From Bacteroidetes bacterium CG12_big_fil_rev_8_21_14_0_65_60_17 (GTDB lineage Bacteria > Bacteroidota > Rhodothermia > Rhodothermales > UBA10348): DNA of 64,000 bases. The stretch covers positions 62,001 through 126,000 of the forward strand of contig PCUY01000031.1 of assembly GCA_002787815.1 (NCBI GenBank), read 5' to 3'. Under the pieces are notes generated by a model that ran no database searches, was not told the origin of the DNA, and was given only the letters and a program-made list of their open reading frames with translations. Both the position numbers and the translations under genes were made by a program. Below, one piece after another: positions 27,246-39,227 of the stretch (position 1 is its first letter; each line of letters begins with the position of its first letter).

Positions 27246-28898
27246 ATGAACAATCAGATTCCCTCTGTACCGTATCCCGTCAATGAACCGGTCACGTCCT
27301 TCGCTCCGGGTACGCCGGAACGCGCGTCCCTGCGAAAGCGGCTCGCCGACATGAGGCAGGAAACGTTCGATATCCCTGCCATCATAGGTGGACAGGAAAT
27401 CAGGACGGGCAGGACCTTTCGTGTCGTCGCACCGCACGATCATGCGTTGGATCTGGGCCATATGCACAAGACAGGGCTCGATGAGGTGGAGAAAGCCGTT
27501 GCCGCGGCACGGGATGCGCGAAAGGAGTGGGCAGAGCTGCATTGGACGGACCGGGCCGCCGTTTTCCTGAAAGCCGCCGAGCTTCTTGCCGGTCCATGGC
27601 GGGATACCATCAACGCCGCCACGATGCTGGGTCAGAGCAAGAATACCATGCAATCGGAGATAGATGCGGCCTGTGAACTGATTGATTTTTGCCGGTTCAA
27701 CGTACATTTTGCCGAGCAGATCTACTCCGATCAGCCCATTTCCGATGTGGGTATCTGGAACCGGTCCCAGTACCGTCCCCTGGAGGGTTTTGTGTTCGCC
27801 GTTGCCCCATTCAACTTCACATCCATTGCAGCCAACCTGTTCGTGGCGCCGGCACTCATGGGCAATACAGTGCTGTGGAAGCCATCGTCCACGTCCATCC
27901 TGAGCGCGTACCACCTCTACAAATTGTTCGAGGCAGCCGGCCTGCCGCCTGGTGTGGTCAACATGTTGCCTGGCGATGGTCCTACAGTGGGTGATCCGGT
28001 ATTCGCGCACCCGGAGTTTGCCGGTATCCATTTCACGGGATCCACCGCCACGTTCCAGCACATGTGGCGAACCATGGGATCAAACATCGAAACCTATCGG
28101 TCCTATCCACGCATCGTCGGTGAGACCGGTGGGAAGGATTTCATTCTCATGCACCCGGATTCGGATCCGACAACCGTTGCGACGGCCATTGTACGAGGGG
28201 CATTCGAATACCAGGGGCAGAAGTGTTCTGCAGCCTCGCGCGTGTATATTCCGAAGTCCCAGTGGAATGACGTCCGTGAAAGTCTTACTGCGCAACTCTC
28301 CGAGATCACGGTAGGTCCCGTGGAAGACTTCACGAACTTCATGAATGCCGTCATAGACCAGAAGGCATTCGACAAGATTACTGGATACATAGAACACGCC
28401 CGGTCCTCGTCCGATGCAGAAATAATTGCCGGAGGCACGTATTCGGACAAAGAGGGCTGGTTCATTGATCCAACGGTCATCCTTGCCAAAGACCCCGGAT
28501 ACAAGACCATGTGCGAGGAGATTTTCGGTCCCGTGGTAACGATCCATGTCTACGAGGACCAGAAGTTCAGTGACATGATCCGCGTCATTGACACCACCAG
28601 TCCGTACGCACTGACAGGCGCCATTTTTGCCCGTGACCGGCGCGTCATTGCCGAGACCACGGCTGCCCTCTCCGACAACGCCGGCAACTTTTACATCAAT
28701 GATAAACCAACGGGAGCTGTTGTCGGGCAACAGCCCTTTGGCGGCGCCCGTGGTTCAGGTACGAATGACAAGGCAGGTTCCTACATGAACCTGCTACGCT
28801 GGGTGTCTGCGCGCTCCATCAAGGAGAATTTCTCTCCGCCCACTCACTTTGCATACCCGTTCCACCAGCCCGATCCAACCGAGAATCCAATCACATGA
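27246..28898 (+). CDS. pruA: 1-pyrroline-5-carboxylate dehydrogenase
   Basis: A 550-aa aldehyde dehydrogenase-fold enzyme oxidising glutamate semialdehyde (from P5C) to glutamate, the second step of proline breakdown. The N-terminus MNNQIPSVPYPVNEPVTSFA is like that of monofunctional P5CDHs. The conserved Glu (VGETGGKDF) and the catalytic Cys in YQGQKCSAASRVY are visible, and the end LRWVSARSIKENF is typical. In-frame ATGs at 27228 and 27240 are alternatives. Its stop overlaps the next gene (ATGA). No proline dehydrogenase gene is adjacent. Confidence 0.95.
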   Translation: MNNQIPSVPYPVNEPVTSFAPGTPERASLRKRLADMRQETFDIPAIIGGQEIRTGRTFRVVAPHDHALDLGHMHKTGLDEVEKAVAAARDARKEWAELHWTDRAAVFLKAAELLAGPWRDTINAATMLGQSKNTMQSEIDAACELIDFCRFNVHFAEQIYSDQPISDVGIWNRSQYRPLEGFVFAVAPFNFTSIAANLFVAPALMGNTVLWKPSSTSILSAYHLYKLFEAAGLPPGVVNMLPGDGPTVGDPVFAHPEFAGIHFTGSTATFQHMWRTMGSNIETYRSYPRIVGETGGKDFILMHPDSDPTTVATAIVRGAFEYQGQKCSAASRVYIPKSQWNDVRESLTAQLSEITVGPVEDFTNFMNAVIDQKAFDKITGYIEHARSSSDAEIIAGGTYSDKEGWFIDPTVILAKDPGYKTMCEEIFGPVVTIHVYEDQKFSDMIRVIDTTSPYALTGAIFARDRRVIAETTAALSDNAGNFYINDKPTGAVVGQQPFGGARGSGTNDKAGSYMNLLRWVSARSIKENFSPPTHFAYPFHQPDPTENPIT

Positions 28899-29911
28899 AT
28901 CAACCCTATCGCGTCGTTCAGTATGGGCTTGGCCCCATTGGCCAGTCGTGCCTCAGAACCATACTGAACAAACCGCTCGGCATTGAGCTCGTCGGTGCCA
29001 TTGACATTGATCCGGAAAAAGTCGGCAAGGACGTCGCCGAGCTCATAGACTATCCGCAAAACACAGGCGTTATTGTCTCGAACAATGCCGATGCCGTACT
29101 CTCCGAGACCAGACCAGACGTCGTCGTGCACACGACATCCTCTTTTCTGGGCTCGATGTACGACCAACTCGTCCAATGCGCACGCCATGGCGCACACGTT
29201 ATCTCTTCCACGGAAGAGCTCTCCTTTCCGTATCACCGGCATCCGGCCATTTCGGCTGAGCTCGAACGCGTTGCCACGGAAAACGGGGTAACCATTCTGG
29301 GTGCCGGGGTAAATCCAGGCTATGCCATGGATGCACTCGCACTCATGGCAACCGGCGTGTGCAACGATGTCACCAGCGTTGTTGTCCACCGGGAAGTCAA
29401 CGCCGGGCTACGTCGGCTGCCCCTGCAGCGCAAGGTCGGGGCAGGCATCACGCCCCAGGAATTCGAGGAAAAGAAAGCCACAGGCCAATTTGGCCATATC
29501 GGCCTCGTCGAGTCTTTGTACATGATCGCCGCAGGACTCGGGTGGGAGCTCGATTCAATGGAGGAGCTACTGGAGCCGGTCATTTCCGATACGCACCACG
29601 AGACGGATTACCTGAGCGTCATGAAAGGCCAGGTCGCCGGTATCCACCACCATGCACATGGTTTTGTACGGGATGAAGAGGTTCTTACGCTCGATCTCAA
29701 GATGTATGTCGGTGCACCCAACCCCCGCGATGCCGTTCGTGTGGAGGGCGATCCTCCGATAGACCTCGAGATCAAAGGGGGTATTTTTGGCGATACCGCG
29801 ACCGTGGCCGCCCTTGTCAACGGTATACCTCTGGTGGCCCAGGCGCAGCCTGGACTGAAGACGGTAGCCGACGTGCCACTTCCACGCGCCTTCGCGACCA
29901 CGCCCGGATGA
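28895..29911 (+). CDS. 2,4-diaminopentanoate dehydrogenase-like / dihydrodipicolinate reductase-fold protein
   Basis: A 338-aa NAD(P)-dependent oxidoreductase with an N-terminal Rossmann motif (VVQYGLGPIGQSCLR) and a DapB-type domain order. It resembles the Ord protein (2,4-diaminopentanoate dehydrogenase of ornithine fermentation), with the conserved STEELSFPYHRHP and LGAGVNPGYAMDALALMATG stretches. The substrate is not certain. It overlaps pruA by 4 bp, so it probably acts on a related amino acid or intermediate in ornithine/proline catabolism. No ortAB thiolase-like genes are seen beside it. Confidence 0.75.
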   Translation: MNQPYRVVQYGLGPIGQSCLRTILNKPLGIELVGAIDIDPEKVGKDVAELIDYPQNTGVIVSNNADAVLSETRPDVVVHTTSSFLGSMYDQLVQCARHGAHVISSTEELSFPYHRHPAISAELERVATENGVTILGAGVNPGYAMDALALMATGVCNDVTSVVVHREVNAGLRRLPLQRKVGAGITPQEFEEKKATGQFGHIGLVESLYMIAAGLGWELDSMEELLEPVISDTHHETDYLSVMKGQVAGIHHHAHGFVRDEEVLTLDLKMYVGAPNPRDAVRVEGDPPIDLEIKGGIFGDTATVAALVNGIPLVAQAQPGLKTVADVPLPRAFATTPG

Positions 29912-29930
29912 CACTTCGAACGAGACCCGA

Positions 29931-30350
29931 TTGAAATCATACCTTTCCCGCAGACACCCCGGTGGGCGTCCCCGTCCCATTGTGTTCGCATCGGAGCTGG
30001 TGCGCCCACTGGGGGTGTGCATGTTGCCGGTCATGGTGGTCACGCTTGTCGCCATGCTCGAAGGGCAAGAGGTGCTTGCTGCCATTTATACGGGATTCCC
30101 ATTGGCACTGCTCGTTGCATCGGCCTGGACCTGGATCAGGACCAGGGACATCATTGTCGAGATACACGTGGATGATGATCGCATTGCCGTTCGCTCACTC
30201 TACGACGCCGCCGCACCTGAAAAAGAGCTGCATTGGTCCCGACTTCTTGACGCCAGGCGCGAAGGCGGTCGAATTACGTTACAGATAGGTCACGAGGAGT
30301 TTCGGCTCGAAGATAGAGACTGGGACCTGCTTCCTGTCAGTCTTCCATGA
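29931..30350 (+). CDS. Small membrane protein of unknown function
   Basis: A 139-aa protein starting at TTG 29931. Two adjacent hydrophobic helices (LGVCMLPVMVVTLVAML and AIYTGFPLALLVASAWTW) are followed by a ~70-residue soluble part with alternating beta-like stretches (IIVEIHVDDDRIAVRSLY, GRITLQIGHEEFRLED). The layout resembles PH-like domains tethered to two helices. I do not recognise a family. Its stop overlaps the GntR gene start (ATGA), so the pair may form a membrane-signal/regulator unit. Confidence 0.6.
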   Translation: MKSYLSRRHPGGRPRPIVFASELVRPLGVCMLPVMVVTLVAMLEGQEVLAAIYTGFPLALLVASAWTWIRTRDIIVEIHVDDDRIAVRSLYDAAAPEKELHWSRLLDARREGGRITLQIGHEEFRLEDRDWDLLPVSLP

Positions 30351-31267
30351 TCCGGGTAGATACGAACGATGAAGTACCTGTCTATCGGCAGCTCGTCGAA
30401 TCTGTCCGATACGAGATAGCTACGGGTGCGTACGCCCCCGGCGAGTCGATGCCTGCTACACGCGCCCTTGCCCGTGACCTGGAAATCTCCTTTCATACGG
30501 TCCGCAAGGCATATGGTCTACTTGTCGACGAAGGAATACTCCGGGCAGAACCAGGGAAAGGATTCATTGTGGTCGGCTCGACCTCTCTCGGTAAATCGGA
30601 ACGCATGGAGGTAGGTGCCCGCATCGTATCGAGTGCATTGCAACGAATGACAAGCCTGGGGTTGAACGATTCCGAGATCGCCTATCTCATGGAGGAGCAG
30701 CGATCGCTGCTGGACCTGGAACAGCGCGGTCACGTGGTTGTCATTGGTGCTGCCTACCGCGAGTTGGCGGAAGTCGCCAGCGACGTTGCATCGCTCACGA
30801 GCAGCAATGCTGTCAGAATCATGGACCTGGACGCCATCGATGCCCGCGTGGAAGCGGATGTGATAATGGTACCCATTTCATCGCTGGGCGTCATGAAATC
30901 ACGCAATACGCAAGCGGAAGTCACCGGTTTTCAGCATACGTATTCGGAAGATGCACTCCTGGCGGTCTCATCCCTGATGGACCGTGAGACGCTCGGTCTC
31001 ATGACGAAATATCCGGACGCCATTGGACCTATTTCGCTCCAACTTCGGCATTTGACTGGATTCAAGGGCCAGATTCTTGCGAGTTCCGTGAGCGGACAGG
31101 ACATCCACATCGACACGATAGCAGCAGCATCGGACCTTGTAGTATACACCCGCGGTGTATCCAGGACGGTACGCCGGCTGGATCCCGGCGCCATCCGTGC
31201 CGTGTTTGAGTTGGGCATCCAGCTTACGCCCTCATCCGTCGAGCGCATCCGTAATCTTTTCAGATGA
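30347..31267 (+). CDS. GntR-family regulator with unrecognised C-terminal domain
   Basis: A 306-aa regulator. The N-terminal winged helix is clearly GntR (VPVYRQLVESVRYEIATGAYAPGE, then ALARDLEISFHTVRKAYGLLVDEGIL). About 220 further residues show no FCD, UTRA or aminotransferase signature. They have an alpha/beta pattern (VVVIGAAYREL, ADVIMVPISSLGV, LVVYTRG) that could be a ligand-binding or receiver-like fold. It overlaps the small membrane protein gene by 4 bp and converges on the HD hydrolase gene with a 36-bp overlap. Target genes are unknown. Confidence 0.82.
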   Translation: MIRVDTNDEVPVYRQLVESVRYEIATGAYAPGESMPATRALARDLEISFHTVRKAYGLLVDEGILRAEPGKGFIVVGSTSLGKSERMEVGARIVSSALQRMTSLGLNDSEIAYLMEEQRSLLDLEQRGHVVVIGAAYRELAEVASDVASLTSSNAVRIMDLDAIDARVEADVIMVPISSLGVMKSRNTQAEVTGFQHTYSEDALLAVSSLMDRETLGLMTKYPDAIGPISLQLRHLTGFKGQILASSVSGQDIHIDTIAAASDLVVYTRGVSRTVRRLDPGAIRAVFELGIQLTPSSVERIRNLFR

Positions 31268-33535
31268 ATCCTCGCCTGGATATTTGACCCGGACGTGATA
31301 GATTCCAAGCAGGGCGTTGAGGAGGGTTTCCTTGATCACTTTGAGATCCTTGAAGGTCAGGTCGGTGTCGTCCAATTGTCCGTCTTCCCTTCGTGCTTCG
31401 ACCAGGCCATCGATCAGACTCTCAAGACGTTTGTGGTTCGGGTTCTCCAGCGATCTGCTGGCTGCCTCCACGGAATCGGCCAGCATCAGGATACCTGTTT
31501 CCTTTGAATTGGGAACGGGACCCGGATACCGGAAGTCCGACTCGGAGACATCGGCATCTTTCGACTGGGTCAAATCGAGTGCTCTCCTATAGAAGTACTC
31601 AATCCTCGTTGTCCCATGATGCATCGGAATAAATTGCAGCACTTCCTTCGGAAGGTTTTCGTCCCGGCCAAGATCCAGTCCTTCCTTGACGTGCGATGCA
31701 ATGATGAGTGCACTCATGCGAGGCTTCAGCGCATCATGCGGATTGCTGTCCGGGCGCTGGTTCTCCACAAAATATTCCGGCTTGACGATTTTGCCGATAT
31801 CGTGATACAGCGCTCCGACACGTGTCAATAACGCGTTCGCCCCCACGGCCGCAGCCGCAGCCTCTGCCAGATTGGCAACCTGCAGGACATGATTGAACGT
31901 ACCGGGCGCACGCATGCTCAGCTTTTTGAGAATTGGGCGGTTGGTGTCGGAAAGTTCGAGCAACGTCAAGTCCGTCGTAATATCGAACGTCCTTTCAAAG
32001 ACCCACAGCAACGGATAGGCGAGCAACAACAGAACAGAATTGATCAGAACGAATACGACCTCGTCCGAAAACCGCTCAATCGATGTACCCGCCAGAAGCA
32101 GGCCCGCTGTAAGCACGGTCAGATACCCGATGAAAACCAGTCCAGCACTCAGGAAGAACTGGCTTCGGTTCCGGATGTCACGCACACTGAATATCCCGAG
32201 CGTTCCTGCAAAAATTGTGGCAAATGTGAACCCGAAGTCGAATCCCAGCAGCAGCCCTCCCAGGAGAGCCAGGGTCAATGTTGCAAACAGGGCGGCCCGG
32301 GAATCGAACATTACCGTCAACAGGATGGAGACCACAGCTACGGGGACCAGATACATGTCCACCAGCGCCAGACGCAAAGCCACACCAAAGAGCAGGATAA
32401 CACTCATCAGCAGGAGGTTGATGAGTAACATGAGCTTGGCGTCCATGAAAATGGGACGCCTCAGCAGATACAGATACAGGTAGAAAATCAGGAACGTCCC
32501 CACGACAACCATGATCTGGCCGAGCAGGCGTTGCCACTGGATACTGGTTCCCGAACGTTCCATACGCTCCGCTTCCAGCGACGTCAGCTTCCGGTGGATT
32601 TCCTCCGTCACGAGATCTCCACGCCGCACGATGACTTCATTCTGCCGTACGATGTCTGCGCTTGGCACAATCAGGTTCTCCTGTTCCTGCCATCGTGTTT
32701 CCGAGGCACGTCTGTCATAAACCAGGTTGGGTTCCATCAGGAACGCATATAGTGACATGGCCGTGGACTGCATGACCGGATCGGCGACGTACAATGACTG
32801 AACACGGGACTGGACTTCACGCAGGGCCTCGTCACGCCCCCAGACCAACCGCACTTCCACATCCCTCTGCCTGCGCGTAAGATCCGTCCTGACGGTCACG
32901 TTCTCGGACAGAATGGAGTCTTTGGCTACACTGAGTATACCTGTCTTCTGTAGTTCGGCTATGATCCGGCTCATGTCCCTGATCATACGCTCTGTCTGCC
33001 CATCGGAGAGCAGAACATCCCACTCAGAGCTTCTTAGTCCGAGACGAAGCGAATCCACACTGGCTCGCCACGCCAGGGAGTCCCTGCGCCGTATGGAATC
33101 GCTCGCCGCACCAGGAATTTCCTTACGTCTCCGGTGCACGGGTGCCAGCCCCCGAAGCGCTTCAGTCAGGGCTTCTCTCTTCTCACGCAGCTTCCCGGAC
33201 GCATCTGTGACTTCCCGGAAGATGGGAGGCGTTTCCCGGCGCACGCGCTCCCTTTCCCGCCGAAGTTCATCGGGAGATTTTCTGATGGCGTATCGAAACG
33301 GTGCGTGCAGATTTTCCTGGCGCCATATGTCATCCACTTCGACGGTATACTGATAGACCTGGACCCGGGGGAACACGGCAATGGCACTGGCTACCACAAC
33401 AGCAACCATGCTCCACCTGAACCAGCGCTCCCGTCGCAACTTGACCGCCGATTGATTGTCCGTTCCCCGCTCAAGGTTTGAGCCAACGGGACGGACACGG
33501 GGTCTGAAAAAAGGCAGCTTATCCAGCAATGACAT
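31232..33535 (-). CDS. 7TM-HD phosphohydrolase (PgpH-type c-di-AMP phosphodiesterase family)
   Basis: A 767-aa membrane protein with the 7TM-7TMR_HD layout. One N-terminal TM (WSMVAVVVASAIAVFP) precedes a large extracytoplasmic domain (~60-330), then seven TM helices and a C-terminal HD domain. The HD motif is clear in LYHDIGKIVKPEYF, with later NPHDALKPRMSALIIASHVKEG and IPMHHGT. In Gram-positive bacteria PgpH degrades c-di-AMP; that activity here is inferred. It lies about 36 bp after the SSS symporter gene. Confidence 0.92.
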   Translation of the reverse strand: MSLLDKLPFFRPRVRPVGSNLERGTDNQSAVKLRRERWFRWSMVAVVVASAIAVFPRVQVYQYTVEVDDIWRQENLHAPFRYAIRKSPDELRRERERVRRETPPIFREVTDASGKLREKREALTEALRGLAPVHRRRKEIPGAASDSIRRRDSLAWRASVDSLRLGLRSSEWDVLLSDGQTERMIRDMSRIIAELQKTGILSVAKDSILSENVTVRTDLTRRQRDVEVRLVWGRDEALREVQSRVQSLYVADPVMQSTAMSLYAFLMEPNLVYDRRASETRWQEQENLIVPSADIVRQNEVIVRRGDLVTEEIHRKLTSLEAERMERSGTSIQWQRLLGQIMVVVGTFLIFYLYLYLLRRPIFMDAKLMLLINLLLMSVILLFGVALRLALVDMYLVPVAVVSILLTVMFDSRAALFATLTLALLGGLLLGFDFGFTFATIFAGTLGIFSVRDIRNRSQFFLSAGLVFIGYLTVLTAGLLLAGTSIERFSDEVVFVLINSVLLLLAYPLLWVFERTFDITTDLTLLELSDTNRPILKKLSMRAPGTFNHVLQVANLAEAAAAAVGANALLTRVGALYHDIGKIVKPEYFVENQRPDSNPHDALKPRMSALIIASHVKEGLDLGRDENLPKEVLQFIPMHHGTTRIEYFYRRALDLTQSKDADVSESDFRYPGPVPNSKETGILMLADSVEAASRSLENPNHKRLESLIDGLVEARREDGQLDDTDLTFKDLKVIKETLLNALLGIYHVRVKYPGEDSSEKITDALDG

Positions 33536-33570
33536 GATGTTTCAGTAAAGCGCAGTGGGTACGCGAACAA

Positions 33571-35040
33571 TCAGGAATGGCGCAGCGCCAAGGATGATCC
33601 TGTTGCAACCGCTACCAATGTACCAATTGCGGTATACCACGGCCACGCAACGGAAGGAGCCATCCATATGCCAGGTATTCCGAATATCAGTACGACCATG
33701 GTCAAAACGGAAACAACAAAAGCGGCAATGGCATCTGTCTCGTTGGCGCGGCTGTTCCACAGGCCCAGTGCAAAGCCCCCGAGCAGGGCACCGTATGTGA
33801 AGCTGGCAATCGACAATCCCAGTTCAACGACCGGGTTCTGCTGATCCTCGAACAACGTGGCAAAACCAACAAAAACCAGTGCCCATACCAATGTAAGCCT
33901 CCGGGAAATCCGCAGGCGCTCTGCATCGGAGAGGACTGAAAGACGTTTTCCGAACAAATCCAACACGGAGGATGAGGCCAGTGCATTCAGACTTGAAGAC
34001 AAGGTGCTCATGGCTGCAGCCAGAATACCGGCAATGAGGATCCCCGTAAGCCCAACCGGCAGTCCCTCGATGATGAAGCGGGGAAATATCTCATCGGCCC
34101 TCGTGAGCCCCATGGCCTCCGGAGAGGCCCCTCCGTAATATGCCCACAGCAATGACCCGACCCCCAGAAAGGCGATGAACTGAATCATCACCACCAGAGC
34201 ACTACCCAGCAACGCTTTGCGCGCATCGTTCAATGAACCACAGGCGAGCAGCCGTTGCACGATCAGTTGGTCGGTTCCATGCGATGCCATGCTGAAAACC
34301 GCCCCGCCGATAACTGAGGTGACAAACACGTACGGTTCGGAGAGTATCCTCCCTCCGTTCGTGGTCATGTCGAATACGTTGAGCTTGCCTGCTTCACCAA
34401 GCATGGCCGTTGCTGCCCGGAGATCAAGGCTGCTGCCAATGATTACCATCGTCACAGCCGCACCGAATACGTAGAGACCCATCTGTACCACATCCATCCA
34501 GACTACCGCCTTCAATCCACCAAAATATGTATAAAGGGCCGTCAGGACACCAATACCCAGAATGATCACAGGGTAACCGAAGTCAAATCCGAGCGAAGTG
34601 AAGATCATCTTTACGGGAATGGCCGTGGCGAAGAGCCGCACGCCGTCGGCCAGCAACCGTGTCACAAGAAACGTGGCAGAAGCGGTACTCTGAAGCCGGT
34701 GACCAAAGCGCTCGCCGAGGAATCGATATGCGGTGCCAACCTCACCGGAATAATATTTGGGCAGGAGAATCCACCCGACCAGCGAACGACCCAACAGGTA
34801 TCCGATCGTCAGTTGAAGGAAGGTCCAAGTACCGGCGTAGGCAACGGCCGGGATTCCGATTATGGTCAGTGTACTCGTTTCGGTCGCAACGATGGAGAAG
34901 CATATGGCCCACCACGGCAGCTCTCTGCTGCCCATGAAGTAGTCACTCGTCGAGTGTTGTTTTCCCGCAATCCTGATACCGAATATGACCACGCCCACAA
35001 GGTACAGAACGATGATGGCCAGGTCGATGGATGAAAGCAT
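33571..35040 (-). CDS. Sodium:solute symporter (SSS family)
   Basis: A 489-aa membrane transporter with about 13 hydrophobic segments. The conserved start IDLAIIVLYLVGVVIFGIRI, the family segment LPKYYSGEVGTAYRFLGERFG, and the GILAAAMSTLSSSLNALASSSVLDLF stretch containing the Na+-site Ser/Thr residues mark it as SSS. The substrate (sugar, amino acid, sialic acid or other) cannot be told. It lies 9 bp downstream of ligA on the same strand. Confidence 0.93.
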   Translation of the reverse strand: MLSSIDLAIIVLYLVGVVIFGIRIAGKQHSTSDYFMGSRELPWWAICFSIVATETSTLTIIGIPAVAYAGTWTFLQLTIGYLLGRSLVGWILLPKYYSGEVGTAYRFLGERFGHRLQSTASATFLVTRLLADGVRLFATAIPVKMIFTSLGFDFGYPVIILGIGVLTALYTYFGGLKAVVWMDVVQMGLYVFGAAVTMVIIGSSLDLRAATAMLGEAGKLNVFDMTTNGGRILSEPYVFVTSVIGGAVFSMASHGTDQLIVQRLLACGSLNDARKALLGSALVVMIQFIAFLGVGSLLWAYYGGASPEAMGLTRADEIFPRFIIEGLPVGLTGILIAGILAAAMSTLSSSLNALASSSVLDLFGKRLSVLSDAERLRISRRLTLVWALVFVGFATLFEDQQNPVVELGLSIASFTYGALLGGFALGLWNSRANETDAIAAFVVSVLTMVVLIFGIPGIWMAPSVAWPWYTAIGTLVAVATGSSLALRHS

Positions 35041-35049
35041 GGAGCACGT

Positions 35050-38146
<3,097 letters not shown>

Positions 38147-38275
38147 TGAAGCGTGAGGGTGTGTTTGCGTGGGCAACGGAAAGTACGCGTTGCAGCAACA
38201 AGCTTCCAGTTCAAAAACAAGCAGCCGTGCGCGACGTTGAAGGTCCGATCATCTTCCAAACGGCAAATCACTATC

Positions 38276-39223
38276 ATGACCCGGACCTGCGTAACATTGT
38301 TACTGATCATGGGGATACTGGCTGCATGCCAGAATACACCAACGTCGGACCGAACTCCCTCTTCGACGTCAGTTTCGTCTTTGAATGACCACGCCGGACC
38401 CGCCGTACTCGTAGTAACAGCCCATCCGGATGACGAAGCCATGTTCGCTGCCACAATGTATCGGATAACGCACGCTCTTGACGGAGATGTCCATCTGGCT
38501 CTGGTCACCGACGGTGCCGGCGGGTATCGTTTTTCCACACTTGCCGAGCCCCTGTACGGAAAAGCATTGACCAACCAGGACATTGCCCGCCAGGAGTTAC
38601 CCGCCATCAGAAAGAAAGAGCTTGAGGCAGGAGGTCGCATTGTGGGTATTTCCAACTACTTCTATATAGATCAACCTGACGAGGGCAAGACCGAAAACGC
38701 TGACTCCGTATTGCAGCACGTCTGGGATGCCTCTCATGTTGCATCCCGCCTGGATGAGATCCTCGCGGGTCACAACTACGACTTTGTGTTCACGCATTTA
38801 CCTATCAAGCCCTTTCATGCCCATCACAAGGCGGCAACAATCCTGGCGCTTGAGGCAGTCAACAGAATGGATCCGTCAAATCGTCCCATTATTCTGGGTA
38901 GTTTTCCGACGGGTGGGATGGATGATGTCGTAGCCGGCTTCCAGGAGCTTGAAGGCTATCCGATTACGGCGGTACGCAAGGATGTCGGACCGTGGGCATT
39001 CGACCGCTCGACGCCCTTTGGAACGGACAATCGCCTTCACTACGGCATCATTGCCAACTGGTTGATTGCAGAACACAAGTCCCAGGGCACCATGCAGCTT
39101 TTCATGGCTGGACCCGCGCCTGGCACGGAGCGTTTCTGGTTGTATGCGCTCAACCCGGAAAGCGCCATAGAGCCTACAGCGTCGCTGATGCACTCTGTCA
39201 ACGCACCACCCCACCCCTTCTAG
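38276..39223 (+). CDS. PIG-L-family deacetylase, lipoprotein form
   Basis: A 315-aa protein. The ATG at 38276 gives a lipoprotein signal (LLLIMGILAACQ, lipobox LAAC). The PIG-L/LmbE fold follows with the zinc-binding AHPDDEAMF motif near residue 48 and the second metal/active-site segment HLPIKPFHAHHKAA. Family members remove acetyl groups from GlcNAc-type sugars. Most are cytoplasmic; this one should act outside the inner membrane. It stands alone between divergent rodZ-like and convergent cruG-like genes. Confidence 0.88.
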   Translation: MTRTCVTLLLIMGILAACQNTPTSDRTPSSTSVSSLNDHAGPAVLVVTAHPDDEAMFAATMYRITHALDGDVHLALVTDGAGGYRFSTLAEPLYGKALTNQDIARQELPAIRKKELEAGGRIVGISNYFYIDQPDEGKTENADSVLQHVWDASHVASRLDEILAGHNYDFVFTHLPIKPFHAHHKAATILALEAVNRMDPSNRPIILGSFPTGGMDDVVAGFQELEGYPITAVRKDVGPWAFDRSTPFGTDNRLHYGIIANWLIAEHKSQGTMQLFMAGPAPGTERFWLYALNPESAIEPTASLMHSVNAPPHPF

Positions 39224-39227
39224 GGTG

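Noticed and set aside
26973-28061. 362-aa minus-strand ORF opposite pruA
   Set aside because: Covers the conserved N-terminal half of pruA in the antisense frame and shows no domain signature.
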